In this document: piece by piece, positions 51,736 through 60,431 of the stretch
Position numbering within the stretch: position 1 is the stretch's first letter
Layout: the number at the start of each line of letters is the position of its first letter
Source of the DNA: Paenibacillus sp. FSL H8-0332
GTDB taxonomy: Bacteria > Bacillota > Bacilli > Paenibacillales > Paenibacillaceae
NCBI RefSeq assembly: GCF_037963835.1
Contig: NZ_CP150145.1
Coordinates: 3,100,001 to 3,164,000 of the forward strand
Direction: 5' to 3'
Length of the DNA: 64,000 nt
Translations under genes and position numbers: made by a program
Notes under the pieces: model-generated
What the model was told of the DNA's origin: nothing
The model's input: only the letters and a program-made list of their open reading frames with translations
The model's database searches: none

Positions 51736-52605
51736 ATGGACTATGTCAAACCAGGCGAAGTGCTGGGCTCCATGATTGAAGCGGGAAAAACCAAAGCAGA
51801 ACTGGGCATCATGCAGCTCATTGTCCGCGGCAGTCTCGGCGGTGCTATTCTGGCATGCGCCACGACACTGGCCTTCACCGCAGCGGCACAGACCAAGATC
51901 CCTATGGCGGGCGCGATTCTTTTTCCGGTAGGCTTCGTGATGATTATTCTCCTCGGACTGGAGCTGGTTACCGGCAGCTTTGCCTTGATTCCGCTGGCCG
52001 TGCTGGAGAAGCAGACCACCATCGGGCGCATGCTGGGGAATTATTTCTGGGTCATTCTCGGGCATTTGATCGGGTGTGCCGTCTATGCCGCATTATACGG
52101 GTTGACGATTACGAAGATGGGCACTGATCTGTCGAACCCGATGGTGCAGACGCTGATTACGGCAAGTGAAGGGAAGACGACGGCTTATCAGAGCCTGGGG
52201 GCAGAGGGGCTGGCGCTGGCCTTCATCAAGGCGATGCTCTGCAACTGGATGGTTACGCTAGGTGCGGTAATGGCGATGACCTCGAAATCCACCTCCGGCA
52301 AAATCCTCGCCATGTGGCTCCCCATCCTGACCTTCTTCGGACAGGGCTTCGAGCACACGGTCGTCAACTTCTTCGTCATTCCGGCGGGGATGATGCTTGG
52401 AGCGAATGTGACTATGGCGGACTGGTGGATCTGGAACGGCGTTCCGGTGCTGCTGGGCAACTTCGCGGGCGGTCTGCTGTTCACGGGCCTGCTATTCTAC
52501 TTATCGCAAAAAGGCAGCAGACCCGGAGCTACTGCAGCAGCAGAGCTTCCAGGACGCGGAGAAGCGGGGCTCGCGGGCACACCTGCCCTGGAGAAAAGCG
52601 TATGA
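51736..52605 (+). CDS. nirC: formate/nitrite transporter (NirC-like)
   Basis: A 289-residue FNT channel with six membrane helices. Signature segments: MQLIVRGSLGGAILACATTL, GLELVTGSFALIPLAVLEK, MLCNWMVTLGAVMAMTSKS and GFEHTVVNFFVIPAGMMLGA. AGGGGGA precedes the ATG at 51736. Its place between nirD and cobA makes nitrite the likely substrate. The C-terminal tail (residues about 268-289) is polar. Its stop overlaps the cobA start by 4 nt. Confidence 0.93.
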   Translation: MDYVKPGEVLGSMIEAGKTKAELGIMQLIVRGSLGGAILACATTLAFTAAAQTKIPMAGAILFPVGFVMIILLGLELVTGSFALIPLAVLEKQTTIGRMLGNYFWVILGHLIGCAVYAALYGLTITKMGTDLSNPMVQTLITASEGKTTAYQSLGAEGLALAFIKAMLCNWMVTLGAVMAMTSKSTSGKILAMWLPILTFFGQGFEHTVVNFFVIPAGMMLGANVTMADWWIWNGVPVLLGNFAGGLLFTGLLFYLSQKGSRPGATAAAELPGRGEAGLAGTPALEKSV

Positions 52606-53369
52606 AGCAGGGCAGCATATCCATTGTAGGCGCAGGTCCGGGTGATCCCGAGCTGATAACATTGAAGGCGCTGCGGCGCATTCAACATGCCGATGTGATT
52701 CTGTACGACCGGCTGGTGAATGAGGAGCTGCTGGACTATGCCCCAGGCGATGCGGTGCGCATCTACTGCGGTAAAGCGCCGGGACTGCATTCGATGCCGC
52801 AGGAGACCACGGAGCGGCTGATGATCCGCCATGCCGCAGCCGGAAGCCACGTGGTCCGGTTGAAGGGCGGCGACCCGTTCGTGTTCGGCAGGGGCGGGGA
52901 AGAAGCGTTGTCCGCAGCCGCAGCCGGTATTCCCTATGAGGTGATTCCCGGAATCACCTCGGCGGTCGGCGCAGCCGCTTCTGCGGGCATTCCGCTGACC
53001 CATCGCGGTGTGGCGGCCTCCTTCGCTATCGTGACCGGCAGCCGCTGCCAGACCCAAGATTCGCCGCTGCGCTGGGATGCGCTGGCACACGGTGTGGATA
53101 CGCTTGTGATTTATATGGGCGTAAGCAAGCTGGGGGAGATCTGCAAGGAACTGCTGATACACGGCAAAGATCCGCAGACCCCGGTTGCCTTAATTGAGAA
53201 CGGAACAACGGTGCGCGAACGGATCGTGACCGGCACGCTTGGCAATATCGACAAGGTCGCCGCAGCGATGAAGATCAGCAATCCGGCCATCATTATTATC
53301 GGTGAAGTCGTCCAGGTCAGAGCGGAGCTGCTCAGTCTACAGGAAGCCGTACGTTCGCAGATCGGGTGA
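52602..53369 (+). CDS. cobA: uroporphyrinogen-III C-methyltransferase
   Basis: A 255-residue SUMT that makes precorrin-2, the precursor of the siroheme needed by NirB. Motifs: SIVGAGPGDPELITLKALRR, LYDRLVNEELL, VRLKGGDPFVFGRGGEEALS, VIPGITSAVGAAASAGIPLT and YMGVSKLGEI. It is a stand-alone methyltransferase, not a CysG-type fusion. The true start is the ATGA overlap with nirC; the open frame from 52314 runs out of frame through nirC and is spurious upstream. Last gene of the operon. Confidence 0.96.
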   Translation: MKQGSISIVGAGPGDPELITLKALRRIQHADVILYDRLVNEELLDYAPGDAVRIYCGKAPGLHSMPQETTERLMIRHAAAGSHVVRLKGGDPFVFGRGGEEALSAAAAGIPYEVIPGITSAVGAAASAGIPLTHRGVAASFAIVTGSRCQTQDSPLRWDALAHGVDTLVIYMGVSKLGEICKELLIHGKDPQTPVALIENGTTVRERIVTGTLGNIDKVAAAMKISNPAIIIIGEVVQVRAELLSLQEAVRSQIG

Positions 53370-53382
53370 AGCAGAATAGAGA

Positions 53383-53434
53383 AGGCGTTGATATCCCCAG
53401 GCGGTGGGCCGGGTTATGGCAGCGCCTGTTTCTG
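53383..53434 (+). terminator. terminator of the nir operon
   Basis: AGGCGTTG and CAGCGCCT form the base of a long imperfect stem (middle ATATCCC/GGGTTAT), followed by GTTTCTGTGTT. Confidence 0.65.
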
Positions 53435-53604
53435 TGTTATATTCAGGAAGGAGATTTTATCGATTATTTGGCATGCTGCGCTGAAAGTCATATTTTCACA
53501 TTCACAGTGACTGCTGTCACACGGGGCTGCGCAGATTAGGGACTATACTTGTCGCCTACAGTTACAGCATGCCGGGCAGATTGCCCTGAAAGGAGAAATT
53601 ACAG

Positions 53605-53925
53605 ATGCAGATTGAACTTAATGCAACCACCCGCGAACGGCTGGAGCAGAGTCTGGCCGGGAAGCCCGGTCAATTCAAAATGTTCTACGATACGGAGGAC
53701 TGCGGCTGTAACGGCATACTGGTCATCCGGGTAGTCAGCGAGCCTTCGCCGACCGATATTGTGTTTCAGACCGAGCCGTTTACCTTCCTCTGTGACCGCC
53801 AGCAGGAATTGCTGTTCGATGACGTTATGCGCCTCGAAGCAGAGGCTGGATATCCGGCCTACAAGCTGACGAGTGATTCCACCTTGTTCGGGAGCAATAT
53901 CAGGGTGCAGGATGCACGGAACTGA
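53605..53925 (+). CDS. HesB/IscA-like iron-sulfur biogenesis protein (YqkB-like)
   Basis: A 106-residue protein resembling Bacillus YqkB, a diverged HesB/A-type carrier. The central EDCGCNGILVIRV holds Cys33 and Cys35 of the family, while the C-terminal CGC pair of true A-type carriers is absent. It probably binds iron or assists cluster assembly, but this is inferred. GAAAGGAG precedes the ATG. The 235-nt region upstream carries the nir terminator and a GTGAC-TGCT-GTCAC dyad of unknown meaning (53507-53520). Confidence 0.85.
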   Translation: MQIELNATTRERLEQSLAGKPGQFKMFYDTEDCGCNGILVIRVVSEPSPTDIVFQTEPFTFLCDRQQELLFDDVMRLEAEAGYPAYKLTSDSTLFGSNIRVQDARN

Positions 53926-53948
53926 AACAGATGAAGGCAGTATAAGCA

Positions 53949-53987
53949 AGGAGGCCATCTTCCCGCAGCATGCGGGGGATGGCCTTT
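53949..53987. terminator. bidirectional terminator between hesB-like and SDR genes
   Basis: GGCCATCTTCCCGCA pairs with TGCGGGGGATGGCC (one unpaired base), with T-rich ends on both sides. Confidence 0.88.
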
Positions 53988-53988
53988 G

Positions 53989-54747
53989 CTAATAAGCAGT
54001 CCATCCGCCGTCTGCGGTAATGACAGCCCCATTCACAAAGCCTGCTTCCTCTGAAGCCAGGAACAAGGCGAGCTGTGCGATTTCAGCGGGCTGGCCCATC
54101 CGTGGATTAAGCGCCATACCCGGCTGTGTACGTTCCATGCCAAATGGATTGATATGGGTCATGGTTGTACCAATATTGGTCTCCACGCCGCCCGGCGCAA
54201 TCGCATTGCAGCGGATTCCCTTGGCAGCATACATGAATCCGGTGTTCTTCGTAAAGCCGATAACCGCATGCTTCGAGGCTGTATAAGCCGCACCGGCACG
54301 GGCACCGAACAGACCGCCTACCGAGGCAACGTTAATGATAACACCCTGTTGTTTTTCCAGGAAAATAGGCAGTACCTTGCGCGTAGCACGCATCACCGAA
54401 GTTGTATTGACAGCGAGAACCCGCTCCCAGCTCTCATCCTCAACATCACCCGCCGGTTCAAAATTATCCATGATCCCCGCATTATTCACCAGAATATCTA
54501 CTGTGCCGTAAGTGTTGACTGTACTGTCGATCAGATTCTGGATATCAGACTCATCTGCAACATTCGCTTGTACCGCTAGGGCTTCCCCGCCGCCAGCTTT
54601 AATGTCACCGGCCACCGTCTCCGCAGCCTCCAGATGAATATCCGCCACTACGACCTTGGCCCCTTCCTTCGCATACAGGACGGCAATCGCCTTCCCCATC
54701 CCGGATGCCGCTCCGGTCACTACTGCTACTTTGTTGTGAAGTCTCAT
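53989..54747 (-). CDS. SDR family oxidoreductase
   Basis: A 252-residue classical short-chain dehydrogenase. The coenzyme motif is VVTGAASGMGKAIA (TGxxxGxG), NNAG is in ILVNNAGIMDNF, and the catalytic Ser-Tyr-Lys is in INVASVGGLFGARAGAAYTA then SKHAVIG. It ends GAVITADGGWTAY. It resembles glucose 1-dehydrogenase or 3-oxoacyl-ACP reductase-like members; the substrate is not known. GGAGG stands before the ATG. A single gene. Confidence 0.93.
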   Translation of the reverse strand: MRLHNKVAVVTGAASGMGKAIAVLYAKEGAKVVVADIHLEAAETVAGDIKAGGGEALAVQANVADESDIQNLIDSTVNTYGTVDILVNNAGIMDNFEPAGDVEDESWERVLAVNTTSVMRATRKVLPIFLEKQQGVIINVASVGGLFGARAGAAYTASKHAVIGFTKNTGFMYAAKGIRCNAIAPGGVETNIGTTMTHINPFGMERTQPGMALNPRMGQPAEIAQLALFLASEEAGFVNGAVITADGGWTAY

Positions 54748-54882
54748 ATATGTACCTCCGTGTATAGTTATTTTTCTCTGGTCTAGTATCTTTTGCTTCC
54801 TAGTGTTTTATGCGCCTGGTTGACGCTATCCTTCGCCAAGGCTTAACATATGGGCTATACAACAGGGAAGAGGATGGAACCT

Positions 54883-56268
54883 ATGATTACGGCCGGACTA
54901 GATATCGGAACCACATCCATCTCCGGGCTGCTCTACGATCTGGAGAAACGTACGATTCTGTGTAGTATTACAGAAGCACAAGCGAGCCTGCCTTTCAGCC
55001 TGAATCAGGAATGGGAGCGGCTGCAGGACCCGGAATTGATGGTGAAGCAGGTGGAACATATACTTGAACGTCTGCTGGCGCACCAGCCGGAAGTAACGGG
55101 AATTGGTTTAACCGGGCAGATGCATGGCATTGTCTATTTGGATACAAGCGGGAGAGCTATAGGTCCGCTGCATACCTGGCAGGATGGACGGGCGGGACAG
55201 CTCACCGGAGGGATGGATAGTCCTACCTATGCGCAGCAGTTCAGTGACCTTACCGGTTACACTGTAGCTCCCGGCTATGGACTCGCCACCCATTACTATA
55301 ATGTGTCCGGGCAGCTTGTCCCTGAGCACGCAGTCGGCTTCTGCACGATTGCGGACTATATTGCGATGAGGCTGGTGAACGGTGATATTCCCCTGATCGA
55401 TGCAACGCAGGCAGCGGGGATCGGGGGCTTCAGTCTGGGGACAGGGGATTTCGATAGAACCGCGATTAGTATGGCCGGCATCGATTGTTCGTTATTGCCG
55501 AAGGTCGTACCCTCCGGGACGGCAATCGGTAGCACGGCACAAGGCATTCCCGTATACACTTCGCTCGGAGATAATCAGGCCAGCTTCCTGGGCAGTGTGC
55601 CACAGCCCGGGGAATCCCTGCTGCTGAACATCGGCACAGGGAGCCAGCTCTCGGCCTGGGTGCCTGACTGCGCCAACGCTCCTTCCACTATGGAGGTACG
55701 CCCGTTCCCAGGCGGCGGGGTGCTGATGGTGGGAGCCGCCCTGAGTGGCGGCAAGTCTTATGCCCTGCTGGAGGGATTCTTCCGGCAGCTGATTACCGCA
55801 TACACCGGAGAAGCGCCGACAGATGTCTATTCCCTGATGTCCAGGCTGCTCAGTGAAGAGGTGCTTGGAAGCGGCAGCACTGGACTTACAGTGAACACAC
55901 AGTTTCTGGGGACGAGGACAGACCCGGAGAAGCGCGGCAGTGTGGAGGGAATCACGCTGGAGAATTTTACTCCCGGCGGGCTGGCCCATGCTTTTCTGCA
56001 AGGGATGGTAGATGAATTGCACAGCTCCCTGGCAGAGCTTGAACAGCAGGGCGCGGGCACATTCAGCCGCCTTATAGGCTCAGGCAATGCGCTGCGGAGT
56101 AATCCGGTGCTGTGCGTAAAGTTCGAAGCAGCCTTCGGACGGCCTCTTGAGCTCGGTGAGCATGCTGAAGAAGCGGCGGTAGGGGCGGCACTTTGTGCCG
56201 CTGTCGGCGGCAGGGAGATCGCAAGCTTCAGAGAAGCAGGGGCTTATCTTAGAGCAGAGCCTAACTGA
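54883..56268 (+). CDS. FGGY family carbohydrate kinase (sedoheptulokinase-like)
   Basis: A 461-residue sugar kinase with the ribonuclease H-like ATPase fold. Phosphate 1 is AGLDIGTTSISGLLYDLE, GIGLTGQMHGIVYL and HTWQDGRAG supply the sugar site including the catalytic Asp, phosphate 2 is LLLNIGTGSQLSAW, and the adenosine motif lies near SRLIGSGNALRSNPV. The pattern with TGQMHGI is closest to sedoheptulokinase and xylulokinase; the exact sugar is unknown. GAGG 9 nt upstream favours the ATG at 54883 over those at 54874 and 54850. Confidence 0.88.
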   Translation: MITAGLDIGTTSISGLLYDLEKRTILCSITEAQASLPFSLNQEWERLQDPELMVKQVEHILERLLAHQPEVTGIGLTGQMHGIVYLDTSGRAIGPLHTWQDGRAGQLTGGMDSPTYAQQFSDLTGYTVAPGYGLATHYYNVSGQLVPEHAVGFCTIADYIAMRLVNGDIPLIDATQAAGIGGFSLGTGDFDRTAISMAGIDCSLLPKVVPSGTAIGSTAQGIPVYTSLGDNQASFLGSVPQPGESLLLNIGTGSQLSAWVPDCANAPSTMEVRPFPGGGVLMVGAALSGGKSYALLEGFFRQLITAYTGEAPTDVYSLMSRLLSEEVLGSGSTGLTVNTQFLGTRTDPEKRGSVEGITLENFTPGGLAHAFLQGMVDELHSSLAELEQQGAGTFSRLIGSGNALRSNPVLCVKFEAAFGRPLELGEHAEEAAVGAALCAAVGGREIASFREAGAYLRAEPN

Positions 56269-56382
56269 GTTAACGGGAAGGGGGCTGTCTCAAAAGTGAT
56301 TTTCTATGGCGGCGATAGCCCTTTGCAGAAATCTCCCGAAGCCCCGGTTGTTCTTCAGTTCGCGCTTAAACAGCAGAGCGGG

Positions 56383-56488
56383 CAGAACGATTGTGTACAA
56401 GCGAAGCGTTCGCCTTTGTGTCCGGATTTTCACCGCTAAGGGGGATGAAAAAAAATCTGGACACAACAGCGATGGGAACAACGTTCTG
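56383..56488. repeat. long-hairpin element, copy B
   Basis: A roughly 106-nt inverted-repeat element. The inner arms are 56410-56429 and 56453-56472, and the outer arms CAGAACG at 56383-56389 and CGTTCTG at 56482-56488. It shares the CGCCTTTGT, GGATTT and AAATCT blocks with copy A at 35990-36097, while the variable stem parts change in pairs. It lies downstream of the sugar kinase gene. Small open frames on both strands here (56290-56515) look spurious. Confidence 0.7.
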
Positions 56489-56540
56489 TTTGCGGAGCGT
56501 CCACCCAAGTGCTAACGTAGATTCTTCCCATTCTCCCTAA

Positions 56541-56571
56541 CTTCCCTGACACCGTCTGTCAGGGAAGTTTT
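56541..56571 (+). terminator. terminator before the DJ-1 gene
   Basis: Perfect 11-bp stem CTTCCCTGACA/TGTCAGGGAAG, followed by TTTT. Confidence 0.85.
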
Positions 56572-56613
56572 ACTATAATAAGCTATATCAAATAGTGATG
56601 GGAGAGTTGAATT

Positions 56614-57249
56614 ATGCACAACAGACAAGCTTATCTATATGTATTCAATACGATGTCAGACTGGGAATACGGGTATTTGGCCGCTGAACTGAACACAGGA
56701 AGATACTTCAAAAAGGGGGCAGCATCATTAAGAGTCATCACAGTATCCGCCACCAAAGAAAAGGTTACAACTATGGGCGGACTGACTGTACAGCCGGATC
56801 TCACCTTGGAGGAGTGCAGATTGGCCAGCGGCGATCTTTTGATTTTGCCTGGAGGGAATACGTGGGGAGAGGCGGAGAATCAGCCGGTTTTGGATAGGGC
56901 TCACGAAGCGCTCAAGCTCGGTGTTGCCGTTGCTGCTATCTGTGGCGTGACCATGGCGCTGGCGGATAAAGGTTATCTGGATTCTGTCCCGCATACAAGC
57001 AACAACCTGGATTACCTGAAAATGGTCAGCCCCGGTTATAAAGGGGAAGCTTATCATGAGGATGGGCCTGTAGCTGTCAGCGGGAAGCTGGTCACGGCAT
57101 CGGGTATCGCTCCTCTGGAGTTCGCGAGGGAAGTGCTGAGGGTCTTAGAGGTATTTGCTCCAGCTACCTTGGATGCATGGTACAGTCTTAATAAGACACA
57201 GGAGACCGAATTCTTTTTCCAGCTAATGGGCTCGTTAGATCAGGAATGA
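56614..57249 (+). CDS. DJ-1/PfpI family protein
   Basis: A 211-residue protein of the type 1 glutamine amidotransferase-like DJ-1/PfpI group. The nucleophile elbow is VAVAAICGVTMALAD with Cys110; DLLILPGGNTWGEAEN lies before it. HTSNNLDYLKM follows. Members act as deglycases, chaperones or proteases; which applies is unknown. It resembles Bacillus YoaZ-like stress proteins. GGAGAG stands before the ATG. It ends 131 nt before the methyltransferase gene. Confidence 0.87.
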   Translation: MHNRQAYLYVFNTMSDWEYGYLAAELNTGRYFKKGAASLRVITVSATKEKVTTMGGLTVQPDLTLEECRLASGDLLILPGGNTWGEAENQPVLDRAHEALKLGVAVAAICGVTMALADKGYLDSVPHTSNNLDYLKMVSPGYKGEAYHEDGPVAVSGKLVTASGIAPLEFAREVLRVLEVFAPATLDAWYSLNKTQETEFFFQLMGSLDQE

Positions 57250-57274
57250 ACAGGGAATATTGTAACATCTGTCA

Positions 57275-57303
57275 TTGACAAATAATATTATATATGCTAT
57301 AAT
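57275..57303 (+). promoter_or_regulatory. consensus sigma-A promoter
   Basis: TTGACA at 57275-57280, 17-bp spacer and TATAAT at 57298-57303, a perfect match to the housekeeping consensus. It is the strongest promoter seen in the window. Confidence 0.85.
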
Positions 57304-57328
57304 TTACATATTATTAGTTTGTGTATAT

Positions 57329-57363
57329 AATAAGGTTCTCCTGGCCAGGGGAATCTTATTTTT
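57329..57363 (+). terminator. promoter-proximal terminator/attenuator
   Basis: AATAAGGTTCTCC pairs with GGGGAATCTTATT around TGGCCA, ending in TTTT. It begins only about 20 nt after the predicted start site and ends 17 nt before the methyltransferase ATG. Confidence 0.65.
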
Positions 57364-57380
57364 GTATGGAGGAACCACCA

Positions 57381-58298
57381 ATGAAGCAGAACAAGTCCAG
57401 CATGACTGCCTTAGTGGCCGCTTTTGGCCGTGCTTATCACAGTCAATATGACAGTCCCAAGATCTTCAATGATGATGTGGCGCACAAGCTGATATCTCCG
57501 CAGGAGTTCGCAGATATCCGCAGGAATATGGTGCAGGGGATTGCATTCTTCAATCCCGAGATTGCGGAGGGGTACCCGGATGATCCCGAATCCATCTTGA
57601 GATGGATTGTCCAGGTCCAATTATCGCCCACACCGCTGGCACGTGCTGCCTACTGTGAGGCTATTGTGCTGCATGAGCTGAGTCTCGGGCTGAAGCAGTA
57701 TGTAATTCTTGGTGCGGGGCTGGACAGCTTTGCCTATCGTTATCCTACGCTTATGGAGCGGCTCACGATTTTTGAAGTCGATGCTCCTGCTACCCAGGCA
57801 TCCAAGCAGCAGAGGCTCAGGGACGCACAGCTTGAGATTCCGGGCAATCTTCATCTCGTCCCCATGGACTTCACGGGCGAATACTCGTATTCCGGCCTTT
57901 TTAAGCAGGGGTTCGATCCTGAGGTGAAGACGTTATTCAGCCTGCTGGGAGTATCCTACTACCTCACCAAGGAGGAGAACGCCCGCCTGATTACGGAGCT
58001 GCTCGCAAAAGTTCCCTCAGGAAGCTCTATCGTTCTGGATTATGCAGATGAGTATCTAATGGAAGAGCAGGGCGTGTCCGGCCGGGTAGCCAAAATGGTG
58101 CAAATGGCTGCTGCCAGCGGTGAGCCCATGCAGTCCTGGTTCAGTTATTCGGAAATGGAGGAGCTGCTGGCCGGGGCTGGGCTGCTGGTCTACGAGCACC
58201 TGTCTCCGGCAGAGATCAACGAGAGGTTTTTCAGCGGCCGGAGTGATGCGTTAAGCGCTTTTGAGACGATTCATTATGTTCATGCGGTTAAGCGGTAG
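57381..58298 (+). CDS. SAM-dependent methyltransferase, leucine carboxyl methyltransferase-like
   Basis: A 305-residue class I methyltransferase of the LCM (PF04072) family. The SAM site is QYVILGAGLDSFAYRYP, with FEVDAPATQASKQ after it. FSLLGVSYYLTKEENARLIT is the family's later motif, and SIVLDYADEYL follows. Bacterial members often act on polyketides or small metabolites; the target is unknown. GGAGGAA precedes the ATG at 57381; the frame from 57321 would start within the attenuator hairpin. Expression should be strong if read-through is allowed. Confidence 0.87.
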   Translation: MKQNKSSMTALVAAFGRAYHSQYDSPKIFNDDVAHKLISPQEFADIRRNMVQGIAFFNPEIAEGYPDDPESILRWIVQVQLSPTPLARAAYCEAIVLHELSLGLKQYVILGAGLDSFAYRYPTLMERLTIFEVDAPATQASKQQRLRDAQLEIPGNLHLVPMDFTGEYSYSGLFKQGFDPEVKTLFSLLGVSYYLTKEENARLITELLAKVPSGSSIVLDYADEYLMEEQGVSGRVAKMVQMAAASGEPMQSWFSYSEMEELLAGAGLLVYEHLSPAEINERFFSGRSDALSAFETIHYVHAVKR

Positions 58299-58302
58299 CT
58301 TC

Positions 58303-58887
58303 CTATCCATAAATAAAAGCTTCCACCGCCGCTACCGCGACATTCCGGTCGGGATGGGAATTGTCGATCTGCGCCACCTGTGCAGGCGGGAGCGGCCAGG
58401 CTACGGTGCGGGGGCCTAGCGAAGCGCTGAAGTTCTCCCAATGGGCGAACTTCCAGGTGTCGAGTGCGGAATGTCTGCCTTCAAGCCGTTCACGGAACAT
58501 GGCTGCATCCGCAAGTCCTACCAGGACTACCTTGACCTCAACCTCCTTCAGCGTGCGCCCGATGCGCGCCAGTTCGCGGCCGATCCACTCCGGATCGGCC
58601 GCTTCTTTGGTGAAGGGACCCACCACGTATATATCACTGGACAAACCTATGTTATCAAGCGCTGCATCCATAGTAATGCGGTAGCCGAGGTCGCGGCATA
58701 ATCTTTTATACTCATCGGAATCTCTATCGTCAGGGTCAAGCCCATGCATAGTCATGATCGCGGTTGCTGCCGGACGAAGCAGAATATCCATATCGAACAC
58801 TGCCGCCGGACGCCGGGCTGCAACAGCCTTGGCTAATGTGGTCTTGCCCGCCCCTCCGGGGCCGAGGAAAAATACCAGCTTGTTCAT
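58303..58887 (-). CDS. P-loop ATPase/kinase
   Basis: A 194-residue P-loop protein. Walker A is GPGGAGKTT at 9-17, followed by a FDMDILLRP strand that could bind substrate. VVLVGLADAAMFRERLEGR and the C-terminal LPPAQVAQIDNSHPDRN resemble gluconate/shikimate kinase-like small-molecule kinases (AAA_33). GGAGTGAG supports the ATG at 58887. It converges with the methyltransferase gene with 4 nt between stops and no terminator. The substrate is unknown. Confidence 0.8.
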   Translation of the reverse strand: MNKLVFFLGPGGAGKTTLAKAVAARRPAAVFDMDILLRPAATAIMTMHGLDPDDRDSDEYKRLCRDLGYRITMDAALDNIGLSSDIYVVGPFTKEAADPEWIGRELARIGRTLKEVEVKVVLVGLADAAMFRERLEGRHSALDTWKFAHWENFSASLGPRTVAWPLPPAQVAQIDNSHPDRNVAVAAVEAFIYG

Positions 58888-59113
58888 CTGTCTCACTCCT
58901 TAAATTGCCTACAGTTACGCTGCCCAGAAGCTATGTGGTCATATAGTTGGTAGTATGTGAGCTGTCACGCGAATTTTAGTATAGCAGGAAGGGGCTTAAG
59001 GAGAAAGTCTAGGAAGAATATGCCGGATGTGTGGTTTGACCATAAGCCACCAAAAAGAATGTGCCGGGTTTAGGATTTCCCGTTAATTTAACAAACCAAG
59101 CTATGTCTAACTT

Positions 59114-59587
59114 TTAATAATCAGTTTCAAATATTTTATTGTTTTCAATACTTAAGAAAGTGATTTTTAGTTGAGCAGTAGGATTCCATATTCTATTATC
59201 CTTGATGATTAGATATTTCTCTCCTCCGTATTGATACTCTCTTGTTTTGCCATCTATAAGTACTACATAGGTCTTAGCATCTCTCAAGACTTGTAAATTA
59301 TTTATTATCAGTCCTATTGAACCCTTCTCTAGACCACCGATGACAATCCCTTCTTTAATTAATCCAGTTGATTTAACATAATCAGAGGAACTTCGATAAA
59401 TATAAACATATGGTGAGCTGAAAATATAATATTCGTTGTTATCTGATTTTTGTATCGACACATGTTCGAGGTTCTTACTGTTAATAAATTGATCAATTTC
59501 TTTTTGGGTGATAGCTTCTCTATCCTTACATCCTACTAACAGTAATAATAAACAAAAAAAGATTAGGTTTCTCCATTTGAATTTCAT
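59114..59587 (-). CDS. small lipoprotein of unknown function
   Basis: A 157-residue AT-rich gene. The signal FFCLLLLLVGC gives a lipobox (LVGC, Cys20) followed by KDREAITQKEID. The rest has alternating short strands (YYIFSSPYVYIYRSSSDYV, TYVVLIDGKTREYQYGG). I do not recognise the family. The 217 nt between it and the kinase gene hold nothing recognisable, nor do the 205 nt upstream. Its composition matches the AT-rich islands at 27-29 kb and 62-64 kb. Confidence 0.72.
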   Translation of the reverse strand: MKFKWRNLIFFCLLLLLVGCKDREAITQKEIDQFINSKNLEHVSIQKSDNNEYYIFSSPYVYIYRSSSDYVKSTGLIKEGIVIGGLEKGSIGLIINNLQVLRDAKTYVVLIDGKTREYQYGGEKYLIIKDNRIWNPTAQLKITFLSIENNKIFETDY

Positions 59588-59792
59588 GTATCCTCCAACT
59601 ATTTTATTGAATAAAATGTAATGTATTTACTCTTGAAGTATAGATACACAAGTTGCATTTTACAAGATTTCTATCACTGCTCTGAGCAGTACTTATCATT
59701 GTGACAGCGATCAGAGGGAAATGATATGATAGGTTAACTGTACATCGAAGCAGGAAACGAAGCAGATAGAGGGTAAAAGGAGGACAACTATA

Positions 59793-60275
59793 ATGATTAC
59801 CATCCGTCCCATTGAGCGCAGGGATAATGCGGCCATTGAGGGGATTATCCGGGAGTGCCTGATTGAATTCGGCGGTAACCGCGAAGGCTTGGCCTGGGCA
59901 GATGACAGCCTGCATGACTTATATACCTATTATAATAGCGCGGCGAACCGGGCTTACTGGATTATAGAAGTGGATGGGCAGGTGCTCGGCGGCTGCGGGA
60001 TTGCAGCTTTTGACGAAGCACGACAGATCTGTGAATTGCAGAAAATGTACCTGTCCGCAGCCATCCGCGGCCAAGGCGTTGCAGCAGAGCTGTTGGATAC
60101 GGCGATTGCATTCGCTAAGCAGCATTACCTTAAGTGTTACCTGGAGACGCTGCTGACGATGCAGGCCGCTGGCCGTTTCTATGTCAAGCACGGGTTCAGC
60201 CCGCTGGATGGCCCGCTGGCCGGTTCCGAGCATTATGCCTGCGATGCATGGTATATCCGAGACTTACATAACTGA
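59793..60275 (+). CDS. GNAT family N-acetyltransferase
   Basis: A 160-residue GNAT protein: ITIRPIERRDNAAIEGIIRE, VLGGCGIAAFDE, CELQKMYLSAAIRGQGVAAE with the acetyl-CoA loop RGQGVA, then CYLETLLTMQAAGRFYVKHG. AAAGGAGG precedes the ATG. It resembles ArgA/YitH-like small acetyltransferases; the substrate is unknown. It is the last gene before the toxin locus. Confidence 0.87.
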   Translation: MITIRPIERRDNAAIEGIIRECLIEFGGNREGLAWADDSLHDLYTYYNSAANRAYWIIEVDGQVLGGCGIAAFDEARQICELQKMYLSAAIRGQGVAAELLDTAIAFAKQHYLKCYLETLLTMQAAGRFYVKHGFSPLDGPLAGSEHYACDAWYIRDLHN

Positions 60276-60431
60276 TTACTGCGGAAGTATGGGCACATGG
60301 AGAATTCACTTCTATAAACTTAATGGAAAATAAATCCGACAACAAAGGGATATGTATATCATTAATGGGTATATTTTGAATCCTAAATTTGTACATTGGA
60401 ATCCATTCTGGAGAAGGAAGCAGGGGTCATA

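Noticed and set aside
52314..52601. N-terminal extension of cobA inside nirC
   Set aside because: The extra 96 codons are an out-of-frame shadow of nirC; the ATGA overlap at 52602 starts a normal SUMT.
53507..53520. GTGAC-TGCT-GTCAC dyad as an FNR or CRP site
   Set aside because: It does not match the TTGAT or TGTGA half-sites closely, and no promoter could be placed beside it.
56275..56300. GGGGCTGTCTCAAAAG, similar to ends of insertion sequences
   Set aside because: No matching opposite end, no target duplication and no transposase are visible; a similar GGCTGTCTC motif at 2845 is part of a terminator.
56290..56515. Two opposite small open frames after the sugar kinase gene
   Set aside because: They lie across the long-hairpin element, lack ribosome sites and show no protein-like pattern; the inverted repeat explains the open frames.
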